Assembly (NCBI GenBank): GCA_963765785.1
Contig: CAVXXW010000020.1
Location: forward strand, 93,605-157,604
Length of the DNA stretch: 64,000 nt
Reading direction: 5' to 3'
Source: AC-32 sp963765785
GTDB taxonomy: Bacteria; Actinomycetota; Thermoleophilia; Gaiellales; Gaiellaceae
Part shown: piece by piece, positions 25,600-32,724 of the stretch
Layout: each line of letters opens with the position of its first letter
Numbering within the stretch: the stretch's first letter is position 1
Position numbers and translations under genes: made by a program
The notes under the pieces: generated by a model
Told to the model about the DNA's origin: nothing
Seen by the model: only the letters and a program-made list of their open reading frames with translations
Databases searched by the model: none

Positions 25600-26457
25600 A
25601 TGTGTCGCTGGCTCGCGTATTCGGGGTCGCCGTTGTCGCTCGAAACGATTCTCTACAAGCCCGAGCACTCGCTCATCGATCAAAGCCTGCACTCGAAGCT
25701 CGGCGCAGAGACGACCAACGGCGACGGCTTCGGGATCGGGTGGTACACCGACTTCGAGAAGACGCCGGGCGTCTACCGCAGCATCGAGCCGGCCTGGAAC
25801 GACAGGAACCTCCGCGACCTGTCTGCGCACATCATGTCGCCCGTCGTGTTCGCGCACATCCGGGCGGCGATCGGCTCGCCGGTACAGGAGACGAACTGCC
25901 ACCCGTTTCGCCACGGCAAGTGGCTCTTCATGCACAACGGGTTCATCGGCGAGCTCGCCAAGGTCAAGCGCGACCTGGTGCTGGCGATCGATCCGTCGCT
26001 CTTCCCGTTGATGGAGGGCTCCGCCGACACCGAGGTGATGTTCTACCTCGCGCTCACGTTCGGCCTCGAGGACGACCCGCCCGGGGCGATGGAGGCGACG
26101 GTCGGGCTGATCGAGGAGGTCGGTCGCAAGCACGGCGTCGAGCACCCGATCCAGATGACCGTGGCGACCACGAACGGCGAGAGCATCTGGGCATTCCGTT
26201 ACTCGAGCGAGGGCAACTCACGGTCGCTCTTCTTCACGACCGCCGTCGAGACGGTGCGGCAGCTCCACCCGGAGCTCGATATCCTCGAGCTTGTCGACGA
26301 CGAGACGCGCCTGATCGTCTCGGAGCCGCTGCGCGACCTCCCGGGCGTGTGGAACGAGGTACCGGAGTCGAGCTGGGGCGTCGTCCAGCCCGGGCAGGAC
26401 GAGATCCACGCCTTCAAGCCGAAGGCGCCGGCGAAGCAGGCGGCCGTGCCTGCGTAG
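25600..26457 (+). CDS. Class II glutamine amidotransferase
   Basis: The 285-residue protein starts MCRWLAYSG, exposing the catalytic Cys2 after Met removal. NGDGFGIGWY, VFAHIRAAIGSPVQETNCHPF and MHNGFIG are the classical Ntn-glutaminase segments for glutamine binding and the oxyanion hole. It belongs to the YafJ/EgtC-like group of stand-alone amidotransferases, which transfer amide nitrogen from glutamine to an unknown acceptor or hydrolyse a gamma-glutamyl bond. GGAAAGGAG precedes the ATG. A small membrane gene follows 11 bases after the stop. Confidence 0.92.
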   Translation: MCRWLAYSGSPLSLETILYKPEHSLIDQSLHSKLGAETTNGDGFGIGWYTDFEKTPGVYRSIEPAWNDRNLRDLSAHIMSPVVFAHIRAAIGSPVQETNCHPFRHGKWLFMHNGFIGELAKVKRDLVLAIDPSLFPLMEGSADTEVMFYLALTFGLEDDPPGAMEATVGLIEEVGRKHGVEHPIQMTVATTNGESIWAFRYSSEGNSRSLFFTTAVETVRQLHPELDILELVDDETRLIVSEPLRDLPGVWNEVPESSWGVVQPGQDEIHAFKPKAPAKQAAVPA

Positions 26458-26468
26458 GGCTCGCGCGC

Positions 26469-26789
26469 GTGCTGATCTTCCTCGCGGTCATCCTGCTGCT
26501 CCTCCTCCCCACGCCGTGGAACGTGATCGGCTTCATCGTCGTGCTGCCGATCTGGGTGCTCGAGCTCCTGGCGTGGAACCGGACGGTCAAGCACCGGCGG
26601 AAGGCGGTCGGCGCGCAGACGCTGATCGGCAAGGACGCCGTCGTCAGCACGCCCTGCCGGCCCGTCGGGCAGGTCCGGCTGAACGGCGAGATCTGGGAGG
26701 CGCGCTGTGATGCGGGCGCGTCGCCCGGCGACCGGGTGCGCGTGATCGACCGCGACGGCTTGACGCTCGTCGTCGAGGCCACGGCCTGA
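26469..26789 (+). CDS. NfeD-like small membrane protein
   Basis: This 106-residue protein has two hydrophobic helices (VLIFLAVILLLLLP and FIVVLPIWVLELLAW) followed by a small beta-barrel-like domain with LIGKDAVVSTPCRPVGQVRLNGE and GDRVRVIDRDGLTLVVE, the pattern of NfeD-type OB folds. NfeD proteins commonly partner flotillins or membrane proteases; neither is next to it. The GTG start is inferred from the onset of the hydrophobic segment. It lies between the amidotransferase and the next membrane protein in one probable operon. Confidence 0.75.
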   Translation: MLIFLAVILLLLLPTPWNVIGFIVVLPIWVLELLAWNRTVKHRRKAVGAQTLIGKDAVVSTPCRPVGQVRLNGEIWEARCDAGASPGDRVRVIDRDGLTLVVEATA

Positions 26790-26799
26790 CGGGAGCGAC

Positions 26800-27486
26800 A
26801 TGCCCGAGAGCTCGAACGTCGAGATCGCTCACCGCGTCGACGAGAGCGGCGAGCACCACCATGCTGCACGGCGACGGCACGAGGTCGCGATCGAGATCGG
26901 CGAGGCGTTCCTGCTCGCCTTGGTCGCGGTCGCGACCGCGTGGAGCGGCTACCAGTCTGCGCTCTGGGACGGCCGCTCAACCAGGCTCTACGGCACGTCC
27001 TCGCGGATCAGGATCTCCGCGACGCAGAACACCACACGCGGCGGTCAGGAGCAGCTCTACGACGCGACGACGTTCAACTTCTGGCTCCAGGCGAAGCTGA
27101 CGAACGACCCGAAGCTCGCGCGCGGGTACGAGAAGCGCTTCCGCCCCGAGTACCGGCCGGCCTTCCGCGCCTGGCTCGCCACAAACCCGTTCTCGAACCC
27201 GTCGGCGCCTGCGGGCCCGATCTTCATGCCGCAGTACCACAACACCCACAACGCCCGGGGAGCCGAGCTGAACGCCCAGGCGTCGGAGGTGTTCCAGCAG
27301 GGCGTCGAGGCACGGCAGACCGGCGAGAAGTACGTCCGGACGACGGTGCTGCTCGCGACGGTGCTGTTCCTGATCGCCCTCAGCCAGCGGTTCGGGCTTT
27401 TAAAGGTGCGGGCGAGCCTGCTGTTCGTGGCCGTCGTCCTGCTCGTCCTGTCCCTCGTCTCGATCGCGTCCTACCGGCGGCTCTGA
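26800..27486 (+). CDS. Hypothetical membrane protein (228 residues)
   Basis: No firm family is recognised; the layout resembles DUF4337-type proteins. A His-rich N-terminus (GEHHHAARRRHEVAIEIGEAFL) leads into one membrane helix (LLALVAVATAWSGYQSALW). A long soluble segment of about 110 residues follows, and then a C-terminal pair of helices (VLLATVLFLIALSQRFGLL and LLFVAVVLLVLSLVSIASY). The ATG at 26800 follows GGGAG and begins 10 bases after the NfeD-like gene. The Gly/Ser/Arg-rich stretch RSTRLYGTSSRIRISATQN suggests an exposed soluble domain. Confidence 0.8.
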   Translation: MPESSNVEIAHRVDESGEHHHAARRRHEVAIEIGEAFLLALVAVATAWSGYQSALWDGRSTRLYGTSSRIRISATQNTTRGGQEQLYDATTFNFWLQAKLTNDPKLARGYEKRFRPEYRPAFRAWLATNPFSNPSAPAGPIFMPQYHNTHNARGAELNAQASEVFQQGVEARQTGEKYVRTTVLLATVLFLIALSQRFGLLKVRASLLFVAVVLLVLSLVSIASYRRL

Positions 27487-27628
27487 TCGCGATCCGGCCC
27501 CGTGGCGCAGGCTCGACCCTCCTGGAGCTTTGAGCGACACGGCGCACGCAGCCGGCGGCCGCCGAGCCGTTCGACCGCGCCTCCGATAACGATCGCGACC
27601 AAAGCGCGGCTTTGCTGATGGCTGGTGC

Positions 27629-28972
27629 CTATGAGTGGGCCGCGGAGCCGGGTGAACTAGGGAGACGGGCTGAGACGACGTAGGAGACCACGACAGCGAC
27701 GATGACGAGCGGCATCAGGGTCAGGCCGTCGGCCTCGAGGAACACACTCACGACGAGGACGGAGGTGAGCGGGAGTCCCAGCATTGCGACCATCATCGCG
27801 CCGATACCCATTGCGGCACCCGCGATCATCGGCAATCCGGGAAGGTGCGAAAGCGCAATGCCGCCGGCAGCGCCGATGAACATGCTCGGGAAAATGGGGC
27901 CGCCTCGGAAGCTGCTCAGCGAGAAGCTGTACGCGAGGCCCTTGCAGAGGACAACCATCAGGAGCGCGCCGACGCTCCAGCCGGCGGCGCCTTCGATCAG
28001 GCCTGGGAGCTGATTCTGCCCCGAGAAGAGCACTTCGGCTGAGCTCCTCCCTGTTACCTCGACGAAGATCAGTACGACGACTCCGATCGCGATGCCGACA
28101 ACGGGCGTCAGGAGCAGCATTCGGCGTTCGACGATCGGCTGCAGCAGCAGGGCCAGCCGCTTGACGCCGGCGCCGAGGATCGCGGCGATGAGGCCGACCA
28201 CGATCGCCCACAGAAACTCGGACACACGCGGGCTGCCGGCCGGAGGGATGTTCGGGACCGCGAGCGAGAAGGTGCCGAAGCCGGTCCAATTGTCGAGCCC
28301 GATGAAGATCAGCGAGCCGATACCGGCAGCGAGCAGCCCGGGCGCGAGCACGACTCCTAGCATCGCGCCGCCGATCCCGGCCACCTCCATCATCAGGAAC
28401 GCGGCCGGAAGAGGCGAGCCGAGGAGCGTGCTGATCGCGGCGAAGCTCCCGGCGGCACCGATCACGCCACTGGCCATCTCAGGCGCGTCGCGCTTGACCA
28501 AGTGGACGGCGAGGACTCCGAGGCCGCTGCCGATCGCGATCAGGGGCGCCTCCGGGCCAAGGACGACCCCGAGACTGAGGGTGGCGAACGCGGCAATGAC
28601 GATCCCGGGGAGCTCGATCGGCGGCACGGGTCCGGATGCCTTGAACCCCTCCGCCGGCTTGTGCCCTGCCGTTCCCGGTAGGTACTGGATTGTGAGCGCC
28701 ACCAGCAGGCCGCTCAACGCGAGCAGCGGAATCGGCCACCAGGCGGGCTGGCTTTCGAAGCCGAGGTCGCCGGGCAGGGTGCCGAAGAGATACTGCTGCA
28801 GCTTGGCGACGCCCTCGAGAAAGAAGTACGCGGCTGCCGCCACCGGTACTCCGACGATCGCGCCCAACACGAGCAACGCAACGTAAGAGCGGCTCCGGAG
28901 AAGCTCGAGAGGACTCGGCGTAACTGACGTCGATGGCGCCGTGTGCGCGTCGGGGTGGCCTTCTTGTTCCAA
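27629..28972 (-). CDS. ClC-family chloride channel or H+/Cl- exchanger
   Basis: This 447-residue membrane protein has the ClC inverted-repeat fold. The gating glutamate is in LGPEAPLIAIG, and SSFRGGPIFPSMFIGAAGG is the second conserved selectivity region. The start appears to be TTG at 28972. ClC exchangers support extreme acid survival in E. coli together with glutamate decarboxylase, and a gadB lies 3 kb away here, but in another operon. Whether it is channel or exchanger cannot be told from the residues I checked. Confidence 0.9.
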   Translation of the reverse strand: MEQEGHPDAHTAPSTSVTPSPLELLRSRSYVALLVLGAIVGVPVAAAAYFFLEGVAKLQQYLFGTLPGDLGFESQPAWWPIPLLALSGLLVALTIQYLPGTAGHKPAEGFKASGPVPPIELPGIVIAAFATLSLGVVLGPEAPLIAIGSGLGVLAVHLVKRDAPEMASGVIGAAGSFAAISTLLGSPLPAAFLMMEVAGIGGAMLGVVLAPGLLAAGIGSLIFIGLDNWTGFGTFSLAVPNIPPAGSPRVSEFLWAIVVGLIAAILGAGVKRLALLLQPIVERRMLLLTPVVGIAIGVVVLIFVEVTGRSSAEVLFSGQNQLPGLIEGAAGWSVGALLMVVLCKGLAYSFSLSSFRGGPIFPSMFIGAAGGIALSHLPGLPMIAGAAMGIGAMMVAMLGLPLTSVLVVSVFLEADGLTLMPLVIVAVVVSYVVSARLPSSPGSAAHS

Positions 28973-29105
28973 AGCTTCTTCTCAGCGCTTCTCCACAGGC
29001 GTGTTCACCACCCCATCACCGAGCGGCCTTCCGAGGCATGGCTCCGGTGACGAGGGGCCCACCATACGACCAGCTTCGCCGAGCGCGGCGCCACCACGAC
29101 CATGT

Positions 29106-29140
29106 GTCGGAGCGCGCGGGCTAGCCCCGCGCGCTCCGAC
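29106..29140 (-). terminator. Perfect 15-bp hairpin after the DUF6325 gene
   Basis: GTCGGAGCGCGCGGG and its exact complement flank a 5-base loop. It starts 8 bases beyond the stop of the gene ending at 29149. No long U-tract follows, so termination may need other factors. Confidence 0.6.
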
Positions 29141-29148
29141 TCGCGCTT

Positions 29149-29688
29149 CTATGAGTCCGCCCGCGTTCCCGTCGCCTCGGCCGCCATCGCGCCGATCGCG
29201 ATCAGATCGGCCGGGTGGATCCATGCGTCCGCGAGCACGATCCCGTCCTTCGCGACGATCTTCTCGCGGAGCGGGATCGCCCAGCGGTGCTCCAGCAGCG
29301 CGACCGCGGCGGTCGTGCCCTCCGGAACCGCGTCCGCCAGATACCAGACCTCGTCCTCGTCGATGATGTGGCCGTCGGAGCCGGCCTCGGCGCCGGCGAT
29401 CAGGCCGGCCTCGACGCCTTCCTCCTCGCCCATGCCGGCGCCGATCAGCGCGCCGACGAGGGCGCCGAAGTCCTCGGCCTCCTCGACGCTGAGGTCGCTG
29501 GCCTGAATGGTCTCGACCTGGCCGTCCTGCTTCCGCACGACGATCATGTCGACCAGGCGGACGATGTCCGCCTCCTTGAGCCGCTTCAGCTCCTCCATGA
29601 TCTCGCCGGTGAACTCGGTGCCGGCGAACCCGACCACGAGCATCTGCACAGGCCCGAACGCCATGTTGGGTGTCGAGTCGCTGCTCAT
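29149..29688 (-). CDS. DUF6325/DUF1269-type protein
   Basis: The 179-residue protein begins GPVQMLVVGFAGTEFTGEIMEELKRL, typical of DUF6325, and continues IVRLVDMIVVRKQDGQ. A glycine-rich hinge (GALIGAGMGEEEGVEAGLIAGAEAG) separates this from the C-terminal part with AVALLEHRWAIPLREKI. Relatives often appear in stress-linked clusters next to SHOCT proteins, as here. Its ATG overlaps the end of the SHOCT gene. Function unknown. Confidence 0.82.
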   Translation of the reverse strand: MSSDSTPNMAFGPVQMLVVGFAGTEFTGEIMEELKRLKEADIVRLVDMIVVRKQDGQVETIQASDLSVEEAEDFGALVGALIGAGMGEEEGVEAGLIAGAEAGSDGHIIDEDEVWYLADAVPEGTTAAVALLEHRWAIPLREKIVAKDGIVLADAWIHPADLIAIGAMAAEATGTRADS

Positions 29689-29975
29689 CAGGTCCCCAGG
29701 AGCTTGCGCTTCTGCGCCTCGAATTCCTCGTCGCTGAGGAGGCCCTGCTCCTTCAGCGCGCCGAGTTTTTGGATCTGCTCGATCGCGTCGTCCGTGATGC
29801 CGCCGGCGGCCGGAGCCGCCGGCGGAGGAGCGGCCTGCTGCTGCTCGAGCTCGTCGAGCCGGGCGTCGCGCTCGGCGTCCTCGTCGCGGCCCCCCTGCAC
29901 GCGCTTGCCGGCGTGGTAGGCGGCGCCGCCGACAACTGCCGCGCGCAGCAGGGGTCGTCGTCGAACGAAGGGCAT
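29688..29975 (-). CDS. SHOCT-domain protein (95 residues)
   Basis: The protein has a basic N-terminus (MPFVRRRPLLRAAVVGGAAYHAGKR), a charged linker, a Pro/Ala-rich stretch, and a C-terminal SHOCT motif, IEQIQKLGALKEQGLLSDEEFEAQKRKLL. SHOCT is a short oligomerisation helix pair found at protein ends. Paired with DUF6325, it forms a widespread actinobacterial module of unknown function. GAGG precedes its ATG. Confidence 0.88.
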   Translation of the reverse strand: MPFVRRRPLLRAAVVGGAAYHAGKRVQGGRDEDAERDARLDELEQQQAAPPPAAPAAGGITDDAIEQIQKLGALKEQGLLSDEEFEAQKRKLLGT

Positions 29976-29997
29976 GTTCGTACCTCGCTTTCTTGGG

Positions 29998-30507
29998 TTA
30001 GACCGTGACCGTATCTCTGTCGTCTGCTCCGTGCAGAGCACACTGCAGCTTCCTCTCGACTTCCCTGGACAGCGAGGTCTTGAGGATCGTCCCGCCGTAC
30101 CGCCCGAGCGCCCGGACCGCCGTCTCCGGCGTCGCATCCTCGAGCACGAGGAAGAGTGCCGAGGTCCCGGGTCTGAGCATCTCCCGCACCTGGGCCTGGA
30201 ACTCCTTGTCGATGCCCGCCTGCTCGAGCTTGCCGAAGAGCGCGCCGAGGCCCGCCCCCATCCCCATCCCGAGTACCGGCACGAAGAAGAGCAGCCCGAA
30301 GAAGAATCCCCAGAACATCCCCCAGGTCGCGCCGGAGCCGACGGCATGATGGGTGGTCGTGACCTGGTACTTGCCGTCGGCGTGCCGGACGATCACCGCG
30401 ATCGCGTCGGGCTGGATGATCAGCTCGTCCGCGAGCCGCTGTGCTTCCTTCTCCGCGGCGAGAGCGGACGTCTCGTCGGGGTACCCGATCGCGACCAGCT
30501 CTGCCAC
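29998..30507 (-). CDS. DUF1269 family membrane-associated protein
   Basis: The protein begins VAELVAIGYPDETSALAAEKEAQRL, then has LIIQPDAIAVIVRHADGKYQV and a glycine-rich hydrophobic segment (WGMFWGFFFGLLFFVPVLGMGMG) before SALFLVLEDATPETAVRALGRYGG. This is the DUF1269 pattern. I chose GTG at 30507 because the upstream ATG at 30543 lies inside a regulatory dyad. This start places the gene 31 bases from the dyad and without a clear Shine-Dalgarno, as for other dyad genes. It heads the DUF1269-SHOCT-DUF6325 run. Confidence 0.82.
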   Translation of the reverse strand: MAELVAIGYPDETSALAAEKEAQRLADELIIQPDAIAVIVRHADGKYQVTTTHHAVGSGATWGMFWGFFFGLLFFVPVLGMGMGAGLGALFGKLEQAGIDKEFQAQVREMLRPGTSALFLVLEDATPETAVRALGRYGGTILKTSLSREVERKLQCALHGADDRDTVTV

Positions 30508-30538
30508 CTCTGCAGCGTCGCTCGAAAGACCTCGTCGA

Positions 30539-30560
30539 TGCATCGCCCCGATCGGATGAA
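30539..30560 (-). promoter_or_regulatory. GGGYGATG dyad, site 3
   Basis: On the minus strand this reads TTCATCC-N5-GGGCGATGCA. It lies 31 bases upstream of the GTG of the DUF1269 gene (30507) and contains a decoy ATG at 30543. It is back to back with site 4 in a divergent intergenic region. Confidence 0.7.
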
Positions 30561-30576
30561 GCCCGCCCCGGACCGG

Positions 30577-30598
30577 CTCATCCCATCCGGGCGATGCC
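30577..30598 (+). promoter_or_regulatory. GGGYGATG dyad, site 4
   Basis: CTCATCC-N5-GGGCGATGCC lies 57 bases upstream of the DUF7144 gene at 30656, on the opposite strand to site 3. Each of the two divergent genes thus has its own correctly oriented copy. Confidence 0.72.
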
Positions 30599-30655
30599 GC
30601 TCCGGGCCGGCAAAGGTTTCCTCCTGCCACGGTCGAAACGGAAGGAGGAGCAGAG

Positions 30656-31105
30656 ATGCGTACGACGCAGGACTACGGCCCCTCGGAGCGTCACGACCAG
30701 CCGCCGTCGGACAGGGGGTACGGCGACGAGCCGTCCGGCCAGGGCTGGGTCCTGTTCGCGGCGATCATGATGGGCCTGCTCGGGATCTGGAACTTCTTCG
30801 AGGGCATCGCAGCGATCTCGAGCGCCCACGTCTTCGTCGCGGACGCGCACTACGTCTTCAGCGACCTGAACACCTGGGGCTGGATCGTGCTGATCCTCGG
30901 CGTCGGCCAGATCGTCGCGTCGATGGTGCTGCTCTCGGGGAGCGAGATCGCGCGCTGGTTCGGCATCGGCGTCGCGTCGGTGAACGCGCTCGGCCAGCTG
31001 GCGTTCATCCCGGCCTACCCGGTCTGGGGACTGCTGATGTTCTCGGTCGACGTGTTGATCATCTACGGCCTGGCCGCGTACGCCGGGAAGCGGCTGCGGG
31101 TGTGA
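30656..31105 (+). CDS. DUF7144-type membrane protein (paralogue 2)
   Basis: The 149-residue product has a polar N-terminal 30 residues and four membrane helices, with the signature HYVFSDLNTWGWIVLILGVGQ and the later SEIARWFGIGVAS and YPVWGLLMFSVDVLIIYGLAAY. It closely matches the layout of the paralogue at 24846, especially the DLNTWGW stretch. AGGAGGAG precedes the ATG. A dyad lies upstream and a hairpin (31113-31158) downstream, making it a single-gene unit. Confidence 0.86.
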   Translation: MRTTQDYGPSERHDQPPSDRGYGDEPSGQGWVLFAAIMMGLLGIWNFFEGIAAISSAHVFVADAHYVFSDLNTWGWIVLILGVGQIVASMVLLSGSEIARWFGIGVASVNALGQLAFIPAYPVWGLLMFSVDVLIIYGLAAYAGKRLRV

Positions 31106-31112
31106 GGAACAA

Positions 31113-31158
31113 CGGCGGGCGCGGCGCCCCGGCGACTCCTCGGCGCCGCGTCCCCGCC
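31113..31158 (+). terminator. GC-rich hairpin after DUF7144 paralogue 2
   Basis: CGCGGCGCC at 31120 pairs exactly with GGCGCCGCG at 31142, with further pairing of the flanking GCGGG/CCCGC. No U-tract follows. It separates the DUF7144 gene from the AI-2E-type gene. Confidence 0.5.
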
Positions 31159-31178
31159 CTGAGGCGGAGCGGCGGACC

Positions 31179-32351
31179 GTGAACATGATGAACCTCCTAC
31201 GACGCCGTGGGGAGCCTGCCCCGGTCGCCGCCACCCCTGAGCCGATCCCCTCGGACGAGCTCAGCGCACTGGGCTCGACCTTTGCCGCGCCGCGCTGGCT
31301 GCGCGACCTCGGCCGGACCTCCTGGCTCCTGGTCGGCGTGCTTGCAGTCCTGGTCGGGCTGGGATGGTTCCTCGGGGCGACGTACACGATCACCGCCCCC
31401 GTCGTCGCGGCGATGATCGTGGCGGCGGTGACCTCGCCGCTCGTCGCCCGGCTGACGCGCCACATGCCGCGTGCGCTCGCAACGGTGCTCGTGCTGCTCG
31501 GGATCCTCGTCGCGACGGTGACGATGATCCTGCTCGTGATCGGCGGCATCACCTCACAGCACGACGCGATCGCCATCCACGCCGACGAAGGCGTGGCAAA
31601 GCTGCAGTCGTGGGCGACGAGCCTCGGCGTCAGCGATTCCGGTGCCTCCAGCGCGAGCGACCAGCTCAAGCAGGACGTCCCGGCGATGATCTCCACGCTC
31701 ACGAAGGGAGTGATCAGCGGGATCAAGGGCCTGACCTCGCTGGCCTTCACTCTGTCGCTCGCGCTCCTCAGCGTCTTCTTCCTGCTGAAGGACGGACCCT
31801 CGATGCGGCGCTGGGTCGACCACCACCTCGGCGTGCCCCCGACCGTCGCCCAGACGATCACGGGCGGCGTGCTGCGCTCACTGCGCGGCTATTTCCTCGG
31901 CGTGACGATCGTCGCCGCCTTCAACGGCGTCGTGGTCGGCCTCGGCGCGCTGATCCTCGGCGTCCCGCTCGCCGGCACGATCGCCGTGGTGACCTTCGTG
32001 CTCGCCTACATCCCGTTCATCGGGGCGTTCGTCGCCGGCGCCTTCGCGGTCATCATCGCGCTCGGCGCCAGCGGGACGGGCACGGCGCTGATCATGCTCG
32101 TGATCGTCATCCTCGCCAACGGCCTGTTGCAGAACATCGTGCAGCCGTTCGCGATGGGATCGGCGCTCGACCTGCATCCACTGGTCGTGCTCGTCGCGAC
32201 GATCGCGAGCGGCTGCATCTTCGGGGCGATCGGCCTGATCCTCGCCGCGCCGCTCCTCTCGGCCGCCGTCCACATCCTGCGCGACCTCAACCGGGCGCAG
32301 GCTCAGAGCACCGCCGAGTCGGACTCCTCGAGCGCAGCCACGACGTCGTAG
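31179..32351 (+). CDS. AI-2E family transporter
   Basis: This 390-residue protein belongs to the PF01594 family of exporters/antiporters with about eight membrane helices. After an N-terminal polar region, it has the soluble loop with Ser/Asp-rich LGVSDSGASSASDQLKQD, and the conserved stretches LALLSVFFLLKDGPSMRRWV, LRGYFLGVTIVAAFNGVVVGLG and VLAYIPFIGAFVAGAFAV. The name AI-2E is inherited; the substrate is unknown and several relatives act as Na+/H+ exchangers. Start is GTG 31179 or ATG 31185. Its 3' end overlaps the convergent decarboxylase-like gene by 49 bases. Confidence 0.9.
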   Translation: MNMMNLLRRRGEPAPVAATPEPIPSDELSALGSTFAAPRWLRDLGRTSWLLVGVLAVLVGLGWFLGATYTITAPVVAAMIVAAVTSPLVARLTRHMPRALATVLVLLGILVATVTMILLVIGGITSQHDAIAIHADEGVAKLQSWATSLGVSDSGASSASDQLKQDVPAMISTLTKGVISGIKGLTSLAFTLSLALLSVFFLLKDGPSMRRWVDHHLGVPPTVAQTITGGVLRSLRGYFLGVTIVAAFNGVVVGLGALILGVPLAGTIAVVTFVLAYIPFIGAFVAGAFAVIIALGASGTGTALIMLVIVILANGLLQNIVQPFAMGSALDLHPLVVLVATIASGCIFGAIGLILAAPLLSAAVHILRDLNRAQAQSTAESDSSSAATTS

Positions 32352-32662
32352 CCGAGCGCGAGCGCGAGCTTCGGCGCCGCCGACACGACCCGCGGGACGC
32401 CCACGACCGGCATCAGACCGACGAGACAGCCGACGATCTCCGCATCCGTCGCGCCGGCCGCGCGCGCTTCGTCGACCGGCGTGAAGTACGACGGCGACGC
32501 GGTGTCGAGGGCGATCAGCGAGGCGATCCGCGTCATCGCGCACGTCCTCGCGTCGAGGGGCTCGGCCGTGCCGGGGTCCTCCGCCGCGGCGAGCACACCC
32601 CGGATGAAGGAGTCGTCGCGGATGGCGAGCCGCCGAAGGACCCGCTCGGGCGTGTCGACCAC
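32303..32662 (-). CDS. Carboxymuconolactone decarboxylase (AhpD-like) family protein
   Basis: The approximately 119-residue protein is all-helical, with SFIRGVLAAAEDPGTAEPLDARTCAMTRIASLIAL (CMD core, here with a single cysteine rather than CxxC) and AGATDAEIVGCLVGLMPVVGVPRVVSAAPKLALALGYD. The absence of a CxxC motif argues against AhpD peroxidase activity. I chose GTG at 32662 because the ATG at 32701 falls inside a dyad. It overlaps the 3' end of the AI-2E gene by 49 bases. Confidence 0.82.
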   Translation of the reverse strand: MVDTPERVLRRLAIRDDSFIRGVLAAAEDPGTAEPLDARTCAMTRIASLIALDTASPSYFTPVDEARAAGATDAEIVGCLVGLMPVVGVPRVVSAAPKLALALGYDVVAALEESDSAVL

Positions 32663-32696
32663 TACGACACCAACATCACCAGCGGGCGCGCGCCGC

Positions 32697-32718
32697 GCCA
32701 TCACCCGCCTGGCATGAA
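32697..32718 (-). promoter_or_regulatory. GGGYGATG dyad, site 5
   Basis: On the minus strand the sequence TTCATGC-N5-GGGTGATGGC matches the consensus with two changes. It lies 34 bases upstream of the GTG at 32662. The ATG it contains (32701) would otherwise be taken as the start of the decarboxylase-like gene. Confidence 0.62.
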
Positions 32719-32724
32719 CCGGGC

